From assembly GCA_016717725.1 (NCBI GenBank), contig JADKFA010000005.1:124001-188000 (forward strand): a stretch of 64,000 bases of DNA, written 5' to 3'. Numbering within the stretch: position 1 is the first letter of the stretch; every line of letters starts with the position of its first letter. The notes beneath the pieces were generated by a model. The model ran no database searches. It saw nothing but the letters and a program-made list of their open reading frames with translations, and was not told the origin of the DNA. Shown in pieces: positions 36,949 to 45,538 of this stretch. Both the position numbers and the translations under genes were made by a program. This DNA is from Bacteroidota bacterium. Its GTDB lineage: Bacteria; Bacteroidota; Bacteroidia; AKYH767-A; OLB10.

Positions 36949-37020
36949 GTATTTATTCGATTGTGCTACTTTTATTCTTTAACTGAAGGATGAAATGTAG
37001 CAGATTACAAGCAATAAACT

Positions 37021-37061
37021 AAGACCCTTCTGTTTCCTTTGTAAGGAAGAAGAGGGGTCTT
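37021..37061 (+). terminator. Intrinsic terminator after T9SS protein B
   Basis: AAGACCC at 37021-37027 pairs with GGGTCTT at 37055-37061, with a further internal stem around CTTTGTAAGG, and TGTTTT follows. It lies about 70 bases after the stop of the upstream gene. Confidence 0.75.
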
Positions 37062-37279
37062 GTTTTATGATTATTTGTTTGTAAATTGAATTTAATTGGG
37101 TTAATAGATAATTAGAGATCGTGTTTTTTAAGGTGAGGATATTAAAAAAAGTGCTTCCCTGAAATATGATTAGTTATATATGAAGATTTGTTGAAAACTC
37201 AAACGAAAATTTGTTATGGATTGATTTTTTGCTCTATCAATTCTTTTAGTTTTATGAAATAATTATTCAAATTTATCTC

Positions 37280-39916
37280 ATGAAAAAAAATCTACAAGTT
37301 GCCTACTTTATGGTTTGTTGCTTACTTAGCATTCAAACCCTACATGCACAAACTTATCCTCCAGTGCCCCATATTTATGGGTCTAGCCCGTTTCAGGATT
37401 CTTTATGGGTTTTGGATGCAGGAACACCCGGTTTTCCGGTTGTAAACCAATTTGGCCCATTTCTAAACGGATCTACAATTACTGGTATGACGGGCTTGGC
37501 ATTTGATCCATGCGGTTTCCAGAGTTATATCATTTTAAAAGTTAGTGGCGTAAGCGGAAGAGTTCTTGCAACAATTGATTTATTAACGATGCAATGTACT
37601 CAGGTTGGTAATTTAGGTGATAATTTTTCGAGTATTTGTTTTGATAGAAATGGACAACTCTTTGGCCTTACTGGAAATGGGGCTACCGTTCCAGAAGCAT
37701 TATATAGTATTAATAAATTGGATGGATCAAAAACATTTCTTACAACTCTTGGGAATGGTGCGGATGGAGAAATCTTAAGTTATGACCCTATAACGGATAT
37801 GTTTTATCATTGGTCGGGAAATGGAACTATTGTATATGAAAAATTTGCAAATGCTTCTCCTTATACTACTATCCCAATTTCAACGGGTTCTGTAAATGGT
37901 GAAATATTCGGCGCTCTCTATATGGGTCCTAACCAATTTTTACTTTCTAACATAAGTTCTAGTTTTAATTTTGTAGACACACTTGGAAATTATACCACTA
38001 ATTTTGGAAGTAATCCAGATGATTTAAGAGGATTAATTATGCCTCCTGTTTTTGCAGCAAATACAGATACGCTTTGCGCAGGTGTTGGATCCGTTTCTAT
38101 TGCATCAGCTGCAGCCGATTTGTACACTGTTATTTATCATTGGGGTGATGGAATTATTGATACATTGTTAACAGGTACGGCATCACATACGTATTCCGCA
38201 CCTGGAAATTATTCTGTTGTTGTAGAATTGAGCAATGGATATTGTAATCCCGATACTTTCTGGACAACAAGTGTAGTTGTCAATAATATTCCATTGGTGA
38301 GCTTATCTGGAAGTTCAGTGCTTTGTCCTGGAGGTTCTGTCCTCCTTACAGGTTCTAGTGGAGGAACTAGTCAATGGTATATGAATGGAAGTGCTATACC
38401 CGGTGAAACCTCCCCATCGTATACGGCCACTACTTCTGGTTGGTATAATATGGTAAAAACAAACTTGAACGGATGTGGCGATTCTGCTGTAATTGGTATT
38501 GATGTAATTAATGGTTCAAACCCTGTTGTGAATCTAGGGAACGATACTACGGTTTGTGGTCAATTGATCCTAGATGCACAAAATGCAGGTAGTACTTTTT
38601 TATGGAATACTAGTGACACGACTCAAACTCTTTTGATTTCAGCATCTAATCTTTATTCTGTTACAGTAACTGATACCAATGGTTGTTCTGCTACTGATGA
38701 TATTAATTTAATTGTGAATGCCCTGCCAATCGTTGCACTTAGTGGTGTTACTACTATTTGCAGTGGCGATAGTAGTCTTCTTTCAGGCACTTCTGGTGGA
38801 ACCAGTCAGTGGTATTTAGATGGAGTTGCCATAGCTGGAGCAACTTCAGATTCATATTATGCTTCTCAACCTGGAGTATATAATATGATTAAAACAAATG
38901 CTAACGGCTGTTCAGATTCGTCTTCTATAGGAATTCAATTTGTCGTTAATGCATTGCCGTTAGTTACTCTTTCTGGAACGAATGTAATTTGCAATGGAGA
39001 TAGTATTCTTCTTTCAGGAACCTCTGGAGGAACCAGTCAATGGTATTTAGATGGAGTTGCCATAACAGGAGCAACTTCAGATTCATATTATGCCTCTCAA
39101 CCTGGAGTATATAATATGATTAAAACAAATGCAAACGGTTGTTCAGATTCGTCTTCTACAGGAGTTCAACTTGTCGTTAATGCATTGCCGTTAGTTACCC
39201 TTTCTGGAACAAATGCGATTTGTAATGGAGATAGTAGCTTGCTAACAGGTACTTCTGGAGGAACTAGCCAGTGGTATTTAGATGGAGGTGCCATTGTAGG
39301 AGCCACTTCAGATTCTTACTATGCTTCTCAACCCGGCATGTATAATATGATTAAAACAAATGCTAATGGTTGTGCTGATTCTGCCGCTGTGGGTATTGCT
39401 CTAACCGTATTACCATTGCCTGTTGTGACCTATGTTGAATTAAATGATACGGTATGTACACAGCAAGGTGTTATAACGCTTTCTCCCGGAAATCCTGTGG
39501 GTGGTTTGTATGCAGGATTATTTGTAGCAGGCAACACATTTGACGCAGGGTTGGCTAGCTCAGGTAGTTTTATATTGAGTTATATTTATACCGATGTTAA
39601 TGGCTGTACTGATAGTGCTGCTTCTGTAATTGTTGTGGAGAGTTGTGCCGGATTACTTGAGAATTCTATTCTTGCGAATTCGTTGATAATTACACCTAAT
39701 CCAGCCTCGGATCTTGTTTCTGTATTTTTTAATCCTCAATCATCTAGTGTTAATGGGCTCAGTATTTTTAATGATTTAGGTGAATTAATAGAACACAGAC
39801 AAGTACTTTCAGGACAAATTTCATTTGACATTTCACATTTGAAAAGTGGATTTTATTTTCTTCAAATTCAATCTGGAGGTTACAAGGCTAGTAAAAAGTT
39901 AATAGTTATTCAATAG
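37280..39916 (+). CDS. T9SS-secreted protein with PKD domain and tandem Ig/PKD-like repeats
   Basis: The 878 residues begin with a signal peptide (MKKNLQVAYFMVCCLLSIQTLHA). A 260-residue beta-propeller-like region follows with T-G-L-A-F-D-P and S-I-C-F-D-R-N-G-Q-L-F-G-L repeats, then a PKD domain (VIYHWGDGIIDT...HTYSAPGNYSVVVEL near 285-325). Next are Ig/PKD-like repeats built around LSGTSGGTSQWYLDG and YNMIKTNANGC, three of them nearly identical. The end is a T9SS sorting domain (ITPNPASDLV to KLIVIQ). Secretion to the surface is well supported; the ligand or role is unknown. It is the third T9SS gene in a row on the plus strand, each apparently with its own terminator. Confidence 0.88.
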   Translation: MKKNLQVAYFMVCCLLSIQTLHAQTYPPVPHIYGSSPFQDSLWVLDAGTPGFPVVNQFGPFLNGSTITGMTGLAFDPCGFQSYIILKVSGVSGRVLATIDLLTMQCTQVGNLGDNFSSICFDRNGQLFGLTGNGATVPEALYSINKLDGSKTFLTTLGNGADGEILSYDPITDMFYHWSGNGTIVYEKFANASPYTTIPISTGSVNGEIFGALYMGPNQFLLSNISSSFNFVDTLGNYTTNFGSNPDDLRGLIMPPVFAANTDTLCAGVGSVSIASAAADLYTVIYHWGDGIIDTLLTGTASHTYSAPGNYSVVVELSNGYCNPDTFWTTSVVVNNIPLVSLSGSSVLCPGGSVLLTGSSGGTSQWYMNGSAIPGETSPSYTATTSGWYNMVKTNLNGCGDSAVIGIDVINGSNPVVNLGNDTTVCGQLILDAQNAGSTFLWNTSDTTQTLLISASNLYSVTVTDTNGCSATDDINLIVNALPIVALSGVTTICSGDSSLLSGTSGGTSQWYLDGVAIAGATSDSYYASQPGVYNMIKTNANGCSDSSSIGIQFVVNALPLVTLSGTNVICNGDSILLSGTSGGTSQWYLDGVAITGATSDSYYASQPGVYNMIKTNANGCSDSSSTGVQLVVNALPLVTLSGTNAICNGDSSLLTGTSGGTSQWYLDGGAIVGATSDSYYASQPGMYNMIKTNANGCADSAAVGIALTVLPLPVVTYVELNDTVCTQQGVITLSPGNPVGGLYAGLFVAGNTFDAGLASSGSFILSYIYTDVNGCTDSAASVIVVESCAGLLENSILANSLIITPNPASDLVSVFFNPQSSSVNGLSIFNDLGELIEHRQVLSGQISFDISHLKSGFYFLQIQSGGYKASKKLIVIQ
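38739..39410 (+). repeat. Three tandem 231-bp (77-residue) repeats inside the T9SS gene
   Basis: The units begin at about 38739, 38970 and 39201, with exact 231-base spacing between equivalent sites (for example the GGTSQWYLDG codons at 38801, 39032 and 39263). Units one and two are almost identical in DNA sequence over long stretches, whereas an older related copy at 38366 is diverged and out of phase (435 bases earlier). This indicates recent in-frame tandem duplication or ongoing recombination. Confidence 0.9.
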
Positions 39917-39930
39917 AGATGAATCGAAAG

Positions 39931-39972
39931 GTGGCTGGCATATAAATCGCGTCAGCCACTTTTTTTATTTTA
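39931..39972 (+). terminator. Intrinsic terminator after the 878-residue T9SS gene
   Basis: GTGGCTG at 39931-39937 pairs with CAGCCAC at 39953-39959, directly followed by TTTTTTTATTTT. It is 15 bases beyond the stop codon. Confidence 0.82.
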
Positions 39973-40063
39973 ATGTGTATCTAACCATCATGCGTTGCTA
40001 AATCTAAAAGGGATAAAAAAATATTTTTGGAGTAGTTATTCAGGATATTTTTTTATTCAATCA

Positions 40064-40303
40064 TCTAATCGCGAAGCACGCGACCAATATCGAAGCCAAG
40101 GAACTAAATCTATTTACGAGGACTCAAAGCCAGCATCTAGCTCTGAGACTTGTCGGCTTCTAGAAGCATCTAAAGTCTAAAGTCTAAAGTCTAAAGTATA
40201 TCATAATGTCTAAAATCTAAAATCTAAAATCTAAAATCTAAAATCTAAAATCTAAAATCTAAAATCTAAAATCTAAAATCTAATCGCGAAGCCTCGCGAC
40301 CAA
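40064..40303. repeat. Heptamer tandem arrays bracketed by a 24-base direct repeat
   Basis: Between 40171 and 40198 there are nearly four copies of TAAAGTC, and between 40211 and 40280 exactly ten copies of TAAAATC. A direct repeat of the form CTAATCGCGAAGC-(A/CT)-CGCGACCAA lies at 40064-40086 and again at 40280-40303, bracketing the arrays. The second copy ends next to the ATG of the SRPBCC gene at 40305, so the array occupies the whole expected promoter and leader region of that gene. The rest of the gap 39973-40304 shows no convincing gene. Confidence 0.9.
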
Positions 40304-40304
40304 C

Positions 40305-40688
40305 ATGAAAAACTTCAAATCATATTTCATCATTCCAGCAGAACCATCCGATGTATTCGCTGCCATCACCAATCCGCTCACCATTCAATTATGGACAGGT
40401 GAAGAAGCTATAATGTCAACAGAGCCAGGATCTGAATTCTCTATGTGGGAGGGAAGTATAACTGGTAAAAACTTAGAGTTTGAGTCTAACAAAAAACTTG
40501 TGCAACAATGGTATTTCGGGGATCAGGAAGATGTATCCATCGTTACCATCAAATTGCATCCACATAAGCACGGTACATCGGTTGAATTAAATCACACCAA
40601 TATTCCCGATGAAGCTTTTGATGATATTACTGATGGATGGAAAGAATCCTATTTCGGTGAACTTGAAGAATTTTTTTCTGGAGAGTGA
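40305..40688 (+). CDS. SRPBCC/AHSA1-family protein
   Basis: The 127-residue protein matches the helix-grip (START/AHSA1-like) fold family. It has the N-terminal strand and helix with IPAEPSDVFAAITNPLTIQLWTG, an acidic middle with FSMWEGSITGKNLEFE, a KLVQQWYFG strand, and a C-terminal helix with DDITDGWKESYFGELEEFF. Related proteins bind small hydrophobic ligands or stimulate Hsp90, but no specific role can be assigned here. It is a monocistronic plus-strand gene facing the minus-strand envelope cluster, with heptamer repeats directly upstream. Confidence 0.85.
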   Translation: MKNFKSYFIIPAEPSDVFAAITNPLTIQLWTGEEAIMSTEPGSEFSMWEGSITGKNLEFESNKKLVQQWYFGDQEDVSIVTIKLHPHKHGTSVELNHTNIPDEAFDDITDGWKESYFGELEEFFSGE

Positions 40689-40768
40689 TTTTGATTAGAT
40701 ACAAACTCCTGCTTTCTAGAATTGGTATCCAACTAAAAAAGGAAAGAAGTCATCTAAGTTTTATAAAC

Positions 40769-41185
40769 TCAAACGCTATCTTCTTCTTCTCTTTCTTCGT
40801 GATCTTCTTTCCCAGCGAAAAATTTAGAAAGTTTCTCTTTTACTTTTTCAACGGAAATATTTTGATTCGAAACATAAGTAGCTATTAGGAATTGAAAAAG
40901 TAAACCACCTATCATTTTTATTGGATTTTTTGTTTTGCCGAAGAGGAGTTTATTCGAGACAGCTCCTACTGCGATGCCTGCAATTTCACTGAACAAAGTA
41001 TTTTTCACATCTGGTGAACTCGTCAGCTGAGAGAATGTCCTTTTAATTATATTGATAGGTTTTAAGCTATCATATTTATTACGTAATTGTTGTTTCAAAT
41101 CAAGTAATTCCAATTCTTGTCTTTTTTCAAGCGCAGTAATTTCGATTCTTAATAGTTCGATGGCAGTAAGAGATTTCATGGTCAT
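40769..41185 (-). CDS. Conserved hypothetical protein with coiled coil and membrane segment
   Basis: The 138 residues include a predicted N-terminal coiled coil (IELLRIEITALEKRQELELLDLKQ), a glycine- and alanine-rich membrane-like stretch (IAGIAVGAVSNKLLFG and MIGGLLFQFLIATYV) and an acidic C-terminal tail (EDHEEREEEDSV). Its stop region faces the SRPBCC gene. The start overlaps the end of the Holin-X-like gene by one base, so both are in one transcript. I do not recognise a family with confidence. In similar Bacteroidota clusters, small proteins of this type sit with YtxH and Holin-X-like genes. Confidence 0.7.
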   Translation of the reverse strand: MTMKSLTAIELLRIEITALEKRQELELLDLKQQLRNKYDSLKPINIIKRTFSQLTSSPDVKNTLFSEIAGIAVGAVSNKLLFGKTKNPIKMIGGLLFQFLIATYVSNQNISVEKVKEKLSKFFAGKEDHEEREEEDSV

Positions 41186-41529
41186 TATTTTTTCAAAAAC
41201 CGATTGATAATTGCGTTATTCAAAGGTTCCTTGATCCATTGGTTTCTAAAAGTATAAAAACAAAGTGATAGAATTCCATAAAATAATGCAACAATTAAAA
41301 AACCATAATAGACTTTACCTACCATCTCTCCGATCCATAGCGCAATACCGATATTGAGTAGCATCGCAAATACACCAATAAATATAAAGAGTACAAAATA
41401 CCCAGCTAAATAAGATAATACATCGGCAGTTTTTTCAATTGATTTTAAACGAATCAACTCAATCGTTGTCTTGCCGTAAGCTTCCGCTTTTTCAATGAGC
41501 TGTTCTGCCGATGTAGAATCTTCTTGCAT
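41185..41529 (-). CDS. Phage-holin-family (Holin-X-like) membrane protein
   Basis: This 114-residue protein has an N-terminal amphipathic region (EQLIEKAEAYGKTTIELIRLKSIEKTADVLS) and two long hydrophobic helices (YFVLFIFIGVFAMLLNIGIALWIG and YGFLIVALFYGILSLCFYTF), the layout of the Holin-X family. The name is historical; in free-living bacteria these are envelope proteins of unknown role. No phage gene is nearby. It lies 35 bases after the YtxH-like gene and is coupled to the next gene. Confidence 0.72.
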   Translation of the reverse strand: MQEDSTSAEQLIEKAEAYGKTTIELIRLKSIEKTADVLSYLAGYFVLFIFIGVFAMLLNIGIALWIGEMVGKVYYGFLIVALFYGILSLCFYTFRNQWIKEPLNNAIINRFLKK

Positions 41530-41564
41530 AATGTAAATGTTGCCTAAAGATAGTAATTCTAAGA

Positions 41565-41843
41565 TTACGAAGTAGCATTATGAACTGTTTTTCGAAAATC
41601 TTCTGTTTTCGATTTTGCTTTATTCACCATTTCTTCTCCATTATCAACCAAAGAATCTGATTTGTCAAGAATTGAATGATAAACATCATTCAATTTTTCT
41701 TTAATATCATCCATGTACTTGGATCCTTTTCCAGTGATCTTTTTTCTGGTGTTTGAACCTTTATCAGGGGCAAGTAAGATGCCTAATACAGCACCAGCAG
41801 CCAAACCCGCTAATACGCCTAATACAATTTTTCCTTCTTTCAT
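41565..41843 (-). CDS. YtxH-domain protein
   Basis: The 92-residue protein has the YtxH hallmark: a glycine-rich membrane helix (VLGVLAGLAAGAVLGILLAPDKGSNTRKKI) followed by a charged helical tail with DDIKEKLNDVYHSILDKSD. Family members are linked to general stress and envelope function, but the mechanism is unknown. It lies 25 bases after the small membrane gene at 41869 and precedes the Holin-X-like gene. Confidence 0.85.
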   Translation of the reverse strand: MKEGKIVLGVLAGLAAGAVLGILLAPDKGSNTRKKITGKGSKYMDDIKEKLNDVYHSILDKSDSLVDNGEEMVNKAKSKTEDFRKTVHNATS

Positions 41844-41868
41844 GATTGTTGTGTTTTTTTGATTTAAC

Positions 41869-42027
41869 TTATTTTACTATTTTATTTCCTGAGATAATCC
41901 TAAGTAATACTGCTATGATTGCAATAACGAATAAGATGTGAACAATACCTCCCGCATTGAATGCGAAGTATCCAATAGCCCAACCTATCAATAATAGAAC
42001 GGCTATAGTGTATAGTATATTTTGCAT
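41869..42027 (-). CDS. Small lmo0937-family membrane protein (52 residues)
   Basis: This short gene reads MQNILYTIAVLLLIGWAIGY, then a second hydrophobic helix ending ...LRIISGNKIVK and stop. It has two transmembrane helices with a conserved FNAGGIVHILFVIAI turn, matching the lmo0937/YtxH-associated small membrane protein family common in Bacteroidota. ATG at 42027, stop at 41869-41871. It lies 25 bases upstream of the YtxH gene and 27 bases after the beta-barrel gene on the same strand, so the group is probably one operon. Confidence 0.85.
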   Translation of the reverse strand: MQNILYTIAVLLLIGWAIGYFAFNAGGIVHILFVIAIIAVLLRIISGNKIVK

Positions 42028-42054
42028 ATTTTAATGATTTTAATCAGTAATTTC

Positions 42055-42717
42055 TTAGTTAAGTGCAACTGAAACATAAAAGTTAAGAACTCCGTTTTTT
42101 GAATCGGGGAAAGTCTCTAACGAACCAGCAAAATCCTTTTGTTTGCCTACTGTTTTTGTACCGTAGCAGTATCGACCACCAATTCCAATTCTGCCAATGT
42201 CTACACCCCCACCTACAATTATTCCTAAGTCATAATCATTGTAATCTTCTCTTTTGATGTTGTGTTCATAATCGAAGAGAACTGTATTTGATTTGTTTTT
42301 TACTTTTCCACTTACCAACGCAGATGCATAGGGACCAGCATATACATTAAAATTTTCATTGAAATTTACAATAAGTAATAAAGGAATTTCAATATAGTTT
42401 AATGTGAATTGAGCCGTGCCTTGAGCAGTAAGATTGTCATAAGTTACTTCAGACCCCTTTGTTGTATAGTATATCTCCGGTTGAATAGCTATCATTTTGA
42501 AGATAGGCAGTTTTGCAAATCCACCTACATTAAATCCAACTAACATTTTAGTTTTGTCGGCGTCTTTAGTGTGTAGATCGGCAAAGTTTATACCTGCTTT
42601 TACTCCGTAAAGTACAGGATATTTTTCTTTTGTGCTGGTCGAGTCTTGAGCTGAACTTTTAATGCTTGTTGCAAAAAGCATTATAACGATCATTGCAATT
42701 AATTTTGAAGTTTTCAT
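42055..42717 (-). CDS. Outer-membrane beta-barrel protein (OMP_b-brl family)
   Basis: The 220 residues have a signal peptide (MKTSKLIAMIVIMLFATSIKSSAQ) and an eight-strand-type barrel with the family start VLYGVKAGINFADL, the strand FNVGGFAKLPIF, and a terminal aromatic strand (VLNFYVSVALN). It is a PorT-like Bacteroidota outer-membrane protein of unknown function. It precedes the small membrane gene cluster on the same strand. Confidence 0.85.
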   Translation of the reverse strand: MKTSKLIAMIVIMLFATSIKSSAQDSTSTKEKYPVLYGVKAGINFADLHTKDADKTKMLVGFNVGGFAKLPIFKMIAIQPEIYYTTKGSEVTYDNLTAQGTAQFTLNYIEIPLLLIVNFNENFNVYAGPYASALVSGKVKNKSNTVLFDYEHNIKREDYNDYDLGIIVGGGVDIGRIGIGGRYCYGTKTVGKQKDFAGSLETFPDSKNGVLNFYVSVALN

Positions 42718-42797
42718 ATTTTTAGTTTGTGTTTATAAGTTTAATAAGGAAAGCGAATATTTTAATTTTGTAGAATTAGAGTAGGTATTTTTAACTA

Positions 42798-43397
42798 TTA
42801 ATGTATGGCCAAACCAAGCGTAGATACCCCAGTTGATAAATCAAGAAATAATCCAACACGTTTTGATAAGTGATATTCTGTACCAATGTGAAAGTCTAGG
42901 AATAATGAATTCCCATGGCGGAAATAATTTTTATCACCATAATAGTCGCTATCCCACGAGCGAGATACGATAGCAAAGCCAAGTGAACTGGCTAAGTAGA
43001 AATCCCATCGAGCATTTGCATTTAATATTTCATCGAAATAATAGGTGCCTTTTACTCCAATAGGGATTACTACTTCATGGTAGTTATAATATTTGAAAGG
43101 ATGATTTAGTGAATTATTACCATAGTAGTAACTTCTACTGAAAGAATAATAACTGATAAAGGGAGCCAACGTAAAATCTTTTGCCACATCTATTTCGTAG
43201 TTGATGTGTAAGACAGGTAATGTTTGACCCGCATACCCATAATAGCCTGCATAACCCCCAACCCCAAATCCTAAATTCAGTGATTTACCATAGGCATTGT
43301 TTTGTGTTGTTTCTTGTGCACCACAATAATTATAAGAACCAACAGATAGTAAAAATGCGAATAAGAAGGAGAATGTAAATAATTTTGAATTATTCAT
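42798..43397 (-). CDS. Outer-membrane beta-barrel protein
   Basis: I start it at ATG 43397 (MNNSKLFTFSFLFAFLLSVGS), a proper signal peptide; the open frame extends upstream to 43463 with non-signal-like sequence. The 199 residues are rich in Tyr, Gly and Phe in alternating strands (GVGGYAGYYGYAGQTLPVLHI; GVKGTYYFDEI) and end in STLGLAIH. The function is unknown. The gap 43398-44059 holds only the terminator at 43985-44023 and a weakly repeat-like stretch near 43906-43980. Confidence 0.75.
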   Translation of the reverse strand: MNNSKLFTFSFLFAFLLSVGSYNYCGAQETTQNNAYGKSLNLGFGVGGYAGYYGYAGQTLPVLHINYEIDVAKDFTLAPFISYYSFSRSYYYGNNSLNHPFKYYNYHEVVIPIGVKGTYYFDEILNANARWDFYLASSLGFAIVSRSWDSDYYGDKNYFRHGNSLFLDFHIGTEYHLSKRVGLFLDLSTGVSTLGLAIH

Positions 43398-43984
43398 AGT
43401 TGGAGGATATATCATGATGATTCTGCAAAGTTGATGGGAATGAGGCAATCTTCCATTACACAATAAATGCTATTATTTACATGATTCACACATTTTGTAA
43501 TTTTAGTATTGATGCTTTTAAGAGATTAAGTGAGCAGCATTTGATTTTCTTCAATTATTCGGAAGATATTTGTAAGCTATTTGGCAATGGCGTAAATACA
43601 ATTTGTGAGGAGATAAATTAATTTGAAATTAAATTATAATAAAGTAGGATGATGGTTTCAATTTAATAAAAGAAGTGGCTACAAGGAAATTCTAATTTCG
43701 CAAGAGATTAGACTAAATTCATTATTTGTTTTGAATTTTATTTAGGTAAAAAATGTGTAGTGTTAAAGTAAAATTGAAAAATGAATAGTAACAATTTTTA
43801 AAAAAGTTTGAGAAATCATTTATGAATGGATTCAAAGGGAAAAGTCTAATGCATTTTGAAATGAAGAGATTTATTTTGAAAAAAAACTAGCGACAAGCCC
43901 TTGACTTGGTCGAAGCTTTTACTTCTTTTTTTTCTATTCTCAGGTAAACCTAGTATTATATAGGTAATCTTACATGAAAAAAAT

Positions 43985-44023
43985 AAAAATCCCTCATTTA
44001 ACAAAGTTGAATGAGGGATTTTT
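43985..44023 (-). terminator. Strong bidirectional terminator after the lipoprotein gene
   Basis: An inverted repeat with 14-bp outer arms (AAAAATCCCTCATT and its complement) and a small loop is flanked by A and T runs, so it can work on both strands. It lies 37 bases beyond the stop of the minus-strand lipoprotein gene. Confidence 0.85.
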
Positions 44024-44059
44024 ATTTTAATTTAATAGTTTTTTTTATAATTTAAAATA

Positions 44060-44935
44060 CTAATAAGTAATATTAAAAGTCCCATTACTGATGGCATAAG
44101 TTACAATTGGGCCAGTAATTCCCTCCGCATTATAATTAAATGTTCCAATAATATTGTTGGTTGCAGTGTTGTGTGTATTGATAACAAGTGTTCCGGATGT
44201 TGAAATGCCCATTAGACCAAGACTTGGAGAATAATATCCCAATTCATTACCTGAACCATCTAGGATGTATGAACCTGGTATAATAGTTTCGGGCATCTGT
44301 AAAGTAACAATTTTAGTTCCTCCAGAATTTGAAGCATCTATTATGATATCATTGTTGGAAATACTCCCTTGGATAAAGTCTGGTACCCAATTTATATTGT
44401 CGATTTTTACAGTGAAGGTATTGCTTCCACCTCCGGTAGTTCCATCTTGATATGCAACATTTGTAAATACGCCTACAGTAATATCACGAAAGGTGTTATC
44501 TGAAGCACGATATCCCTTAAATGCAAATGTTCCTGACATACGTTTAGAAGTTGTATTTAAGGCAGTGATCGTTAGTGTTCCAGTGCAGGTTACACTTCCA
44601 CTCGAAATCCAAGGCAACGAACTAGAGGTTGTTGCATATGATCCAACATTTCCCGAACCAAATCCAAGATCATATGTGCCATTCAAAGCAACATTTTGAT
44701 TTACGGTAAACGTAATTCTAGAGGAGTCAGAGGCAATTCCTGTGCAAGTAGAAACATTGTTTATGATGCTTCCTGCAGTTTTATTGCTAAGCGAAGTCCA
44801 ATTCACGCCATCTACTTTTGCTGACATTGCAGAACTCACAGTAGAGGTAGAACCGCCACTTGAATCGTCTTTTTTGCAAGAGCCAAATCCGAAGAGTAGT
44901 GTTAGAATAATTAATGTTGAAAGTTATTTTTTCAT
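44060..44935 (-). CDS. Secreted lipoprotein with an in-frame stop at codon 4
   Basis: The open part (GTG 44839 to 44060, 259 residues) lacks a signal, but the same frame upstream reads MKK-stop-LSTLIILTLLFGFGSCKKDDSSGG from ATG 44935. Apart from the TAA at 44926-44924 this is a textbook lipoprotein signal with lipobox GFGSC. Without the stop the product is 291 residues. The mature part has beta-rich repeats beginning SAKVDGVNW and KIDNINWVPDF, typical of Bacteroidota extracellular proteins. The stop is either a real nonsense mutation or a base-call error (for example AAA read as TAA). No frame change is needed. The function is unknown. Confidence 0.75.
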
Positions 44936-45084
44936 AATGTTTTTTTAAGTTGATTGTAAATGTAATTATTATTTAATTGTAGAAAAGGGTATTCTAATTT
45001 TAAATTGTTATAAGAGATTTCAAATCTTTAAGTGCAAATTTTGAAAATTTTTACTATTTTGTCTACATTAAGATAGAAATGTTC

Positions 45085-45535
45085 AGCAGGCAGAGCGCGA
45101 GTCCTGCACGCAGTCTTCGCCATCATGAGGTCGCGAGCAGATTACCGTGTGATCTGCAGTCCACCTTTGCTAGGGCTTTGGTGGATGATAGATGTAGCCT
45201 ACAACAAAATCGTCCCCATGGCCTTTGGCATTGAGGCTTTTTCTTTTTGTTGCCCATTTGCAAGTAAACCTACCTTTTTGGTAGATAAACTTACATGGAC
45301 ACAAAAAGAACCCCTCTGTCCCACGGAGTATGCGTATTGTCGCCATTAAAAAGCGAGCAGAGTGCGAGTCCTGCAAGCAGAACTCGCGATCATAGGGGCC
45401 CCACCAACAAAACCCCTTCACCCAAGCCGTTGGCTTGGTCGTGGATTTTTCTTTTTGTTGACCATTTGCAAGCAAGCTCGCATGGTCCCAAAAAGAAAAA
45501 CCCCCGATTCAACTTCGTTGAATGAGGGGGTTTTG
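45085..45535. repeat. Non-coding repeat cluster next to tRNA-Cys
   Basis: This 450-base stretch is built from partly duplicated modules. A GCAGAG(C/T)GCGAGTCCTGCA block occurs at 45090-45108 and 45357-45375. A 27-base module starting TTTTTCTTTTTGTTG occurs at 45238-45264 and 45446-45472 with one mismatch, and each copy is the left arm of an imperfect hairpin ending in CAAAAAGAA. A 17-base match to the tRNA-Cys 3' end (GAGGTCGCGAGCAGATT) lies at 45127-45143. The small open frames across this region on both strands have no protein-like features. The gap 44936-45538 has no gene. Confidence 0.8.
45497..45534 (-). terminator. Terminator of the tRNA-Cys gene
   Basis: Arms AAAACCCCC and GGGGGTTTT plus an inner ATTCAA/TTGAAT stem form a strong hairpin. 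Read on the minus strand it begins 5 bases after the tRNA 3' end and is followed by a TTTTTCTTTTT tract. It also resembles the terminator at 43985-44023 in its TTGAATGAGGG arm. Confidence 0.85.
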
Positions 45536-45538
45536 TTG

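Noticed and set aside
39995..40180. 61-codon frame before the heptamer array
   Set aside because: It runs into the repeats, has no start context and no recognisable protein features.
40171..40280. CRISPR array
   Set aside because: Units are 7 bases and contiguous, with no spacers and no cas genes.
41185..41529. Prophage indicated by a holin-type gene
   Set aside because: Holin-X-like proteins are common chromosomal envelope proteins and no phage structural, lysis or integrase gene is nearby.
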